A DNA stretch of 64,000 bases from Siphonodentalium dalli (lineage: Eukaryota; Mollusca; Scaphopoda; Gadilida; Siphonodentaliidae). The stretch is from contig CP136067.1 of assembly GCA_032622095.1 (NCBI GenBank), positions 174,380,556 through 174,444,555 of the forward strand. The letters are read 5' to 3'. The notes beneath the pieces were generated by a model. The model searched no databases, was not told where the DNA came from, and worked only from the letters and a program-made list of their open reading frames with translations. Positions 55,815 to 64,000 of this stretch are shown piece by piece (position 1 is the first letter of the stretch; each line of letters opens with the position of its first letter). The position numbers were made by a program, and so were the translations under genes.

Positions 55815-56039
55815 ATGGTGTGGAACTTTAACTCAGATACAATATATACAGTACAACTATATACCCAATATTCGGAAAGACGTGGGGCTTTTTTGATAAT
55901 TTTATTTCAACTTTCCGACTGATGCTCCGCCTGTCATTAGCTTATGTTAGCTTCCTGTGGTCAAGACATGCTACCTCTTATAGTGGACTCAAGTGTCATT
56001 TACTCACGCATATACACTTTAAACAGACATGGCTCATTC

Positions 56040-56400
56040 GAGCTTCGAAATTATGTCAGATAGGTTGACAAATAACACGATATATTTATATACTTCATAT
56101 GCTCTGACAAATAGTTTACATGATCACAACCATTTTCCAAGTGGTAAGTGAACGCTCTTTGTTTCTACGATACCAGTAATAGACTAATATGGAACAATCG
56201 TTTCTGTTCCATGCCGTGCAAATGTTTTTTTTTTACTGGGACCCACACAACGTGTTCAAAGTTGTATTTTGTATTACGTCAAAGGTAGTTCCGTATTTAT
56301 TACCTATTTCGATACCTGGAAAAACTCAAAAATACCATTATATCTGTTTTGGAGCGCAGACCACCATGTGGCTTTAAATGGACAAAGCTCATTTGAACCT
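56040..56400 (+). repeat. Dispersed repeat D, copy 2
   Basis: The reverse orientation of copy 1. CATATGCTCTGACAAATAGT, GTGAACGCTCTTTGTTTC, ATACCAGTAATAGACTAATA, ACTGGGACCCA and TTTTGGAGCGCAGA identify it. It holds one full ACGCTCTTTRTT motif; the second is eroded. Confidence 0.65.
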
Positions 56401-56689
56401 CCATATTGTGTCTTTAAATTTGGAAGGAGAGACAAGATAGGTGAATAAATACAGATCATATATATCTACAGGCATTATATACTCTTAAACAGCCAAATGT
56501 AGTTCGTACAGAAGTGTGATAGACGCTCTTTATTTACATCAGGAATACTTTTACGGTGAACGCTCTTTATTCTTCCATGATTTAGAAAAGTCAGAATCAG
56601 ATTTTTTTATTCTGCGCAAAATAAAGTCCGTATAAATGTATTCAACTTATTTATTGACATATTTCGATCCCAGTAAAGTAAGGAAAACC

Positions 56690-57130
56690 AGCATAATCTA
56701 AAGCCTCGTGGCGGTTTGCGCTCCAAAATACATATAATATTATTCGCTTTTGATTTGTTCTCAGTATCGAAATAGGTCGATAAATATCTGAACTACATTT
56801 ATATGAACATTATGTAACCTAAAAAGACGCTTTGAAGTAATGAAAAATACAACTGTATAAATACGGTGTTTGGGTCCGAAACACAAAACAGCCATCTGCA
56901 CGACATGGAATGGAAAAGAGCGTGGCACGGTAGTCTATTACTGATATGGTAGCAATAAAGAGCGTTTGTCTGACTTCTGGCGAAAAGTTGAAAACGGCTG
57001 AAAATGGCTGTGATTTTGGCAAGTGTTTTTCAGAGCATATGCAGCCGGTGTGTGAATAGTTTATTTATCGACCTATCGTATCCGTCGCTCTAAATTACGT
57101 AGAAAAAATTGGGAGGTTCGAATGAGTCAC
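56690..57130 (-). repeat. Dispersed repeat D, copy 3
   Basis: Same orientation as copy 1. It holds AAAAGAGCGT at 56914 and AATAAAGAGCGTTT at 56954, and ends in AATTACGTAGAAAAAATT. With copy 2 it makes an inverted pair about 290 bp apart. Confidence 0.65.
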
Positions 57131-57599
57131 GTCCGTTTAAAGCTTTACGTCATCGTGGACATTTAACCCGTTCTATACTGAATGGATTGTCCCACTCGGT
57201 TATAAAAGTAAACATGAGAATGATCTATAATTCATATGGGGGGGGGGGGGTCAGGGAAAATAAGAAGACGGTTAAAGTTATCACAATACAGTTTCAAGTT
57301 ATTTTTTTTATAATATATATCAATAGTTGGGGGGTGTTCGTTTATGATTCAACAAAAACAAATGGATAAAGATGGGAATTTCAGTCAAGAGTCTGTTGGT
57401 GGAAATGATATGTCCCGTAGGTAACATTTCGCATCTAGCACCCAAAGAGGTGTGTTGGGTTTTGGAAATTCTGATATTGATATTCGAAATGGATAGTCTG
57501 AATGGAAGTAAAGATGGAATTATTCGACGGCCAAACATAAATGCGTTGTCGGTATTGCTCGTTGTAATATATGAACGTACCATGTTGCTAGTATATAAT

Positions 57600-57990
57600 G
57601 AGTTCTAACTTTTAGTTTTGTTTGACCCACATGTCTGAGTAAAAGGGGTGCCTTTTATCATTTTATGACCCACATGTGTGAATATAGGGATGCCTTTTAG
57701 CATTGTATGACCAACATGTATGCTTTTTAGTTTATATGACCCACCTGTGAGAACAAAATGATGCCTTTTACCATTGTATGATCCACATGTGTGAGCAAAT
57801 GGGAAGCTTTGTAGCTTTGTTTCCCCACATGCGTGAATAAATGGGTGCCTTTTAGCTTTGTGTGACCCACACGTGTGATTAAAGGGGATGTCGTGTAACT
57901 TTGAACGACCCACATGCTTGAGTACAGGGAATGCATTGGATGCATTTTAGCTGTGTATATATGACCCACATTGGTGAGTACAGGGGGCAT
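57600..57990. repeat. 42-bp minisatellite, second array, about nine copies
   Basis: The same unit as 54160-55330 (GACCCACATGTGTGA, TGCCTTTTAGC). It lies at the left edge of the second tandem unit of the large duplication; copy number differs threefold from the first array. Confidence 0.85.
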
Positions 57991-58374
57991 GGCGTGGTCC
58001 ATCTTGTCGTGGACTCAAGCGGGCATTCCCCTTTACCACATATGTGAGCCATACCACCAATAAACTTTGGGGAGAAATATAACTTATAAAATGGTGTGCA
58101 ACTTTAACTAAGATACAATATATATGGTAGAACTCGATACCCAATATACGGACAGACGTGGGGCTTTCTTGCTAATTTTATTTAAACTTTCTGATTGATG
58201 CCCTGTCTGTCATTATAGGTCATGTCAACTGTCTGTGGTCAAGACATGGTACCTCTTATAGTGGACCACGCCTTGCCCCCTGTCCTCACACATGTGGGAC
58301 ACGATACCTCTTATATGGGACTCAAGTGTCATTTACTCACGCAAATGGGTCATTCAAAACTAAAGTGCTAACAT

Positions 58375-58790
58375 TTCAGTTTAAACAGACATGGCTCTTT
58401 CGAGCTTCCAAATTATGTCAGATACGTTGACAAATAACACGAAATATTGATATATTCATATGCTCTGACAAATACTTTCTATGATCGCAGCCATTTTCCA
58501 ACTGGTAAGTGAACGCTCTTTATTTCTACGATATCAGTAATATACTAACATGGAACAATCTGTTCTGTTCCATGTCGTGCAATTTTTTTTTATTGGGACC
58601 CAAAGAACGTGTTCAAAGTTGTATTTTGTATTACTTCAAAGGTAGTTCCAGTATTTATTAACCTATTTCGATACTTGGAAAAATTCTAAAATATCATTAG
58701 GTCTATTTTGGAGCGCAATTCACAGTGTGGCTTTAAACGGACAAAGTTCATTTGAGCCTCCAAATTATATCTTTAAATTTGGAAGAAGAG
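58375..58790 (+). repeat. Dispersed repeat D, copy 4
   Basis: Aligned with copy 2 through TTCGAGCTTCCAAATTATGT, GTGAACGCTCTTTATTTC, ATATCAGTAATATACTAACA and TTTTGGAGCGCAA. It is the paralogue of copy 2 within the large tandem duplication. Confidence 0.65.
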
Positions 58791-58843
58791 ACAATATATG
58801 TGGATAAATAAAGAACATACATATCTACAGACATTATATACTC

Positions 58844-59326
58844 TTAAAGGTACTCAATCCGATCAGATGCTCCTAAATTACTATTTCTTTGGCTTCGGGG
58901 GTAAACAATATTTGATTCGACTCGATGAACACACCCATCAAAGCTCAGAGTGATCAGATATCGATTTTTGAAGTTTGTTATTTCTCGAGATAATAATATG
59001 TGGCACAGAAACATGTGGTCAAACGGATGGTCTCGGACAAAATTGCGGATGAAGATGGATAACTCTAAAATCAAGTGGTAATACGGTCAAATTTCGTGAT
59101 AATTTAGTGATAATACGGCCATATTTTGTTGAACAAAATGATGATAAATAATACGTTTTGTGAAATTTGATAGGCCTACCATGACAGTGGTTAGCATTAT
59201 TTTATTGCAATAAATCGATTCTATTAACTAAACCATATTTTGGAGAAATGTTGTTGTTGTTGTGGTTGTTGTTGTTGTTGTATATTGATGGTATGGGGAC
59301 CGTATGATCGGATTGAGTACCTTTAA
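58844..59326. mobile_element. TTAA MITE, family B, copy 2
   Basis: 483 bp. TTAAAGGTACTCAATCCGATC at the left is mirrored by GATCGGATTGAGTACCTTTAA at the right, a clean inverted repeat ending on TTAA. It contains a (TTG)n tract at about 59250-59281. The less-decayed partner of 4989-5466. Confidence 0.8.
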
Positions 59327-59879
59327 ACAGCCAATGTTTTCATACAGAAGTGTGATAGACGTTCTTAATTTTAAATCAGGAATACTCTTACAATGAACGC
59401 TCTTTATTGTTCAATGAGATAGAAAAGTCAGAATCAGATTTTTTTTTACTAAATTCTATGACTTGAATAAGTTATTCTTCGCCATATAAAGTCCGTATAA
59501 ATGTATTCAACTTATTTATTGACATATTTCGATCCCAGTGATGTAAGGACAACGAGCATAAATTATAGCTTCACGTCGTCGTTGATATTTAACCCTTTCT
59601 ATACTGAATTGATTCTTCCACTCGGTTATAAAAGTAAACATGGGAATGGTCTATAATTCATCTGGAGGGGTTTTCAGGAAAAATAAGCAGACGGGAGGTA
59701 ATACAAGTACATTTCCTATGGGATAACTACTCATTAATGAGTATTTAGTATAGCGAGGGTTAAAGTTATCACAATGAAGTTACAAGTTATGTTCTTATTA
59801 TGATATACTGGACTTCGGACTAAGTAGACCAACAGTTTGGGTTTTTTGTTTGTTCGGTTATGATTATACTTTATATCAA

Positions 59880-59998
59880 CAAATAATAAAACAACAACAA
59901 CAACAACAAAGGGATAACAAACAAATAACAAAACAACAACAACAACGACAAAGGGATAACAAACAAATAATAAAACAACAACAACAACAAAGGGATAA
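59880..59998. repeat. CAA-rich tandem repeat
   Basis: AAACAACAACAACAAC, AAAGGGATAACAAACAAAT units repeat about three times. The minus-strand frame across it with runs of valine is an artefact. Confidence 0.8.
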
Positions 59999-60179
59999 CT
60001 ATTGGAATTGCAGTCCTTAATTATATTTGGTGGAAATGAAATGAAATTTCGCATTTAACGCTCAAAGAGCGATTGGATTAGGAAATTCGGAGATGGATAT
60101 TCGAAGCATCCTGGCTGCTATTCATACCACCGCTCAAAGAACAGTGTCTGCTTCGATGGTCCAAAATATGTTTGTTGTC

Positions 60180-61031
60180 GGTATTGCTCGTTACCAGGGA
60201 CATGGCTAGAGGGTTTTCGTTGGGGGGGGTGTCCACTTTTGGAAATTGCAACTGCACCCACTTGATTCCGACCAAACACAAGTTTTGCATACTTCCATTT
60301 ACACCCCACTTACACCTCAATACTCAGGCTTAATAGCCTTTATATGCATAAACCATAGTTCTATATACCCGGTATCTGAACATTAAGATATTTGAACCTG
60401 AAAATTGCATAAATCCCAACAGGTAGTCGTCCAACTCCAGACAAATGCACACTGCTAAGGACAAGAGACTATGACACACCAGGCCGACCATGGTTGTTCG
60501 GCCCGATGTGAGAACATTTTGAAAACTAAACAAGAAAATCGCAAAATCCTAGCATCCAGACTTGCCTCAGGCTTTCCTATAGTGTTGGAAATTTCAAACC
60601 TCACACCCTTAGATTAGAAAAATCTCCAACTGATGACCATTTCAGTCCACATTTTTACCAAATGTAGTAGTGTAAAATATGGTTTTCTTAAACTAATGAT
60701 TCGGCCCGGTGTGCGAAAATTTTGAAAATTGAACAAAAAAATCTCAAAATCCTAACACCTATATAGATTGGACATAAGGTTTCCAAGTGTTGGGGGGGGG
60801 GGGGACATATTTTAAATTTCCAGCACCCGAGAAGCTTGAAGTCAATCTATAAATGCTAGGATTTCTGATTGGTATAAGAACAAAATCTGTCTATATTTTA
60901 CTATTCTTTGTGTTTATGGCGGTTTTTGACGGAAGTGAATATTTTAACAGCATACCCACCACCAACGCCGCCCGTATCTTTAATATTGATACGGACTGTA
61001 TTGCCAGTCTATTATTATAGATGCTGGGGGG
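60180..61031. other. Intergenic, degenerate repeat remnants
   Basis: Starts with a piece of the CAGGGACGTGG family, then TTTTGAAAAxTxAACAA words at about 60511 and 60730 in two similar blocks (GGCCCGATGTGAGAA / GGCCCGGTGTGCGAA), so a local tandem duplication of about 215 bp. No gene. Confidence 0.4.
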
Positions 61032-61431
61032 TTAACCCTCTACCCAACAGAAGGGCCCTGTGCCAATGCATTCTCTTATATGTGCGAGTCGACCATAGGT
61101 CGCCTCGCATATATAAGAGAATGCATTGGCTTAACACATTAAAAATTATAAAATTGTTAAAGAATGTAAGAAAAAATGGTAAAAAGTGTTAAAACAAGAT
61201 ATGTTTTAGGCCAATGCATTCTCTTATATATGCGAGGCGACCTATGGTCGACTCGCATATATAAGAGAATGCATTGGCACAGGGCATAACTGTAACCATC
61301 ACAATGTAGTCAATGAGCCGGTTCCAATGATATCCATATTTGTATGGTTTTATTGAGACAGACCCAAGATAATTTAGGCTGTTGAAGCTTCATTTGGGCG
61401 TTTCTGTGCGTTCTGTTGGGTAAAGGGTTAA
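61032..61431. mobile_element. TTAA MITE, family A2, copy 2 (inverted)
   Basis: 400 bp, TTAACCCTCTACCCAACAG ... GGGTAAAGGGTTAA, the reverse orientation of 40990-41386, matching along the whole length, including the flank with GATATCCATATTTGTATGG. Confidence 0.8.
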
Positions 61432-62984
61432 CAAGGGGGTAGTCTTGTGGAAGAATCTCTGAAACTCTATCACTTGCTGGATACTCCAAGGTCACAACTG
61501 TTCGTTATATTGGTGAAATATATCTATTTTTGTTTTATTTCATGCCAAAAGGTATAGCCAATAACACTGACTATGTATAGAAATAGTCGGAGACGTCAAC
61601 ATTAAATGGACTTTTAACACGCTGCATATGGGGCTCAAAACAAGCGTTGTTGGCACACTTGTCATTTGTATCGCGATTTTACGCGACCAATAAAGATGAT
61701 AAAAAATAAATAATGTTTATTATTTTGTAATGAGTTCCAATGTGGATAGGCCAATATGTATCCGCGTAAGATTTTATTCAAGAAACGTTGCTATTCTCAA
61801 GTGTTAATCACAGCCATATATGGCGAAATTGATGAAATTCAACCAACACTTGTGGCTATATATATAATATTATTTAGCTTCTGAAACGCTTTCCTCCAGG
61901 CTACGGCGGATCAATAATCGATATTTTGTTCAAATTCTATCTTCTGAATTCAAACGATGTGGACATCAATGTATTTTAATTATCTTGACAAATACATTGT
62001 ACTACTTATATCTTCACGTTTTAATTCCGGACAGGTGGTCACCTTTGATATCAAAAGGCAGTGGATCGACTCATATTGGTGAAAACGTCTTGGCACGGGG
62101 CACTGGCTCAAGATCTTCAATTATCTCAACATGACTATAACTTTCGCTAGACTTCAAGTTTTCGTTGTTAAGTAGATAAACCAAATAAACCATCGAAATA
62201 ATGAGTTTAACACTGCCTAATGAATGGACATTGTATTGAGAAATAGAGATATGGGTGTGTTCTATGCATAATTGGGTGAAGTTGTATGCGAATTGGTATT
62301 GAATCTTCACGTCTGTTTGTTTGTGTAAACGAATGGGCTCTTTAAATGTGTAAATATCCCCTTATGGGGGCATACTGTGTCAACATAGTGGACACTAGAT
62401 ACTAACATTGCCGTTGTTAACTGGTCTAATAAGGGTCGTCAAAATAATGCATGCATATGTTCAATATGGGGTTGTTGACACTTGATAGCCTGAGTGGACA
62501 TAACATAATGCCGAATGTGGTCTTAAAGTGACACAAGGCACTCATAGTGGGTAAATGTGCAAAAAGTATATAAATCTTTAAAAACATCATAACTAAGAAG
62601 AACATGTAGAAATAGATAAGTTAGAAAACCTTTGTTCTTATATTCATTATTGATAGTTGGCCATTAACGAAAGTTCGCGCGTTGAAACCATTCTTATGTA
62701 AACAAAACTGTAACAGTGATTGTCCAACAAACATTGCTAAACGTGTAAGTTCAAATATTTTAGTCTGAAAATGATTCTCCGAATATTCGTTAATGCTTTG
62801 AAATTTTCTAATATTTACCGTTAAGTTAGGACTAAACTTTGGTATTTTATAGCACTAATTGTGATTGTATCAGTAATCACACTGTATTAGTTACTGTAAT
62901 GTTTACATAGTAATGGGTTTTGAAATGCGAAATGTAATTTTTTGATAATTATTAATATGACATTGAGAACAAAGTCAATCTATT
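61432..62984. other. Intergenic, nothing recognised
   Basis: No supported exon or repeat. The 79-residue minus frame at 62071-62310 was considered; it lacks splice-site or domain support. Confidence 0.4.
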
Positions 62985-63393
62985 TTGCCATAAAACTAAA
63001 TAACGGGTATGCGTCCATTATCTCCTTATTTCATAATAAAATAATCATGTTATGTACCTATTTCACATTATAGGTCGATCATGTGCGTATTTGCGAGAGG
63101 ATATGTTAGGTTTTACAGACTGTTATGTTATTTCGCATGAACCCACTTCGAATTCACCGAGTCCCTTTAATATCTGTAAATCCGAAACCTACACAACATA
63201 TTGCATGACAATTTGCCGGTGTGTCGTGTGAGTGACCGTAAACGAACGCGATCTAAATAGTCTAAAAAGCAACATATCCTCGCGGAAATACGCACACAAT
63301 CTACCTATAATGTGAATTAGGTACATAATGTGATTATTTGATTCTGAAATCAGCAGATAATGGACTCATATCCGTCATTTCGTTTTATGGCGC
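62985..63393. mobile_element. TIR element of about 410 bp
   Basis: Arms of about 120 bp: GCCATAAAAC ... CGAGAGGATATGTT at the left and AACATATCCTCGCGG ... GTTTTATGGC at the right, with shared inner words (CACATTATAGGT, AATCATGTTATGTACC and complements). Non-coding. Target duplication not found. Confidence 0.65.
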
Positions 63394-63474
63394 GGGCCAC
63401 AGCGAGAACACATGTATACAGAGCGTACACGTGAACAGTCGTGAGTTGGCTTGTTTCTGTCATTGTCCGCAACT

Positions 63475-63573
63475 AACCTGCATAGAATCGCCTCATTATG
63501 AGTCGATCATGTGACTAAATTTTCTCATTTACAGCACATTATCGACTCAAAATGAGGTGATTCTAAGTAGGTT
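63475..63573. repeat. 99-bp hairpin
   Basis: AACCTGCATAGAATCGCC and TCATTATGAGTCGAT at the left pair with ATCGACTCAAAATGAGG and TGATTCTAAGTAGGTT at the right; 33-bp arms with four mismatches and a 33-bp loop. Confidence 0.65.
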
Positions 63574-64000
63574 ATCAACCTAATACAAGTTCTCATATTA
63601 TTATAAGCAGATAATGTGCCGGTTTTCGGGAGAACAGGCTGCAAAAAGAATTAAAACCCATACGTTCGCATGTACCCACCGTTGTCTTCAATTGCCCAAT
63701 ATGGCAAGTTCAGAAATGTCGAACACTACACCCGCGTACAGCATGGCCACACACAAAGAAAAAACGATTCGATTTTATATCATCGACTGTTGTCAGAAGA
63801 CACAGTAGCAATATTCTCAAGTCTAGGACAATGAACAATCGGATTATATGGACAAAAGTAATATACCAGATGATTACAGGTTTGCTGTTTAGATATAAAT
63901 AACAGTGTATAGCAGTTATATAGCTGTATGACTTCAAAATGATATTTTGTCATGCCTTTATTAAGGACCCATGCCGGGGGTTCAGTGCATGGGTATTCAG

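Noticed and set aside
50913-59407. ACGCTCTTTATT motifs as histone mRNA 3' stem-loops
   Set aside because: The histone element needs a GGCTCTTTTCAGAGCC-type hairpin. These motifs have no such complement nearby.
1-64000. tRNA and rRNA genes
   Set aside because: No cloverleaf with A and B box consensus or rRNA-like stretch was recognised by eye. A covariance-model scan would be needed to exclude degraded tRNA-derived SINEs.

Overview
The window is animal nuclear DNA: genes in several exons with GT..AG introns of up to 16 kb, low GC, and dense interspersed repeats (piggyBac, Helitron, Mutator-like, hAT-like, CR1/Jockey-type LINE and Polinton/Maverick-like DNA). Frequent ACATGTAC and ACCGGT words and degenerate tandem repeats built around 'GTTATGGCCC' suggest a marine lophotrochozoan, perhaps a mollusc. 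That taxonomic guess is weak.

Two host genes are well supported. They stand head to head, with 314 bp between their start codons (16736-17049). On the minus strand is a mitochondrial acyl-CoA dehydrogenase; five exons lie between 16735 and 2062, and the gene runs off the left edge, so its 3' exons are missing. On the plus strand is a complete six-exon IAH1-type GDSL/SGNH esterase (17050-43162, 239 residues), with its catalytic residues spread over exons 1, 3 and 6. The gap between them carries E-box, CCAAT, ETS and GC-box-like words, as expected of a shared promoter. A possible first exon of a third gene sits at 53132-53218 (+).

Layout: 1-2.1 kb, TTAA-bounded MITEs, one split by a hAT-like element. 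2.1-16.7 kb, the dehydrogenase gene; its 10.8-kb intron 1 holds an intact piggyBac transposase ORF and a 3.5-kb Mutator-like element with broken, mirrored transposase pieces. 17.1-33.1 kb, IAH1 intron 1: a 96-bp tandem repeat, a long-TIR element with a 9-bp target duplication, another TIR element, a 25-bp satellite, and the most striking object of the window, an 8-kb palindrome (24741-32716). It is flanked by a perfect 6-bp duplication (CTTTTC) and bounded by AG...CT. Both features are expected of Polinton/Maverick integration, but it carries only two mirrored copies of a compact three-ORF block and no polymerase, integrase or capsid gene. 33-43.2 kb, the rest of IAH1 with a frameshifted LINE and nested MITEs. 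43.2-64 kb, repeat-rich DNA: a head-to-tail array of four Helitron-like units inside one copy of a local duplication whose other copy keeps the empty site, a roughly 3-kb tandem duplication carrying a 42-bp minisatellite, and several TTAA MITEs.

The elements probably interact only as transposons: many short elements depend on transposases encoded elsewhere, and several are inserted into one another, giving a relative order of insertion.
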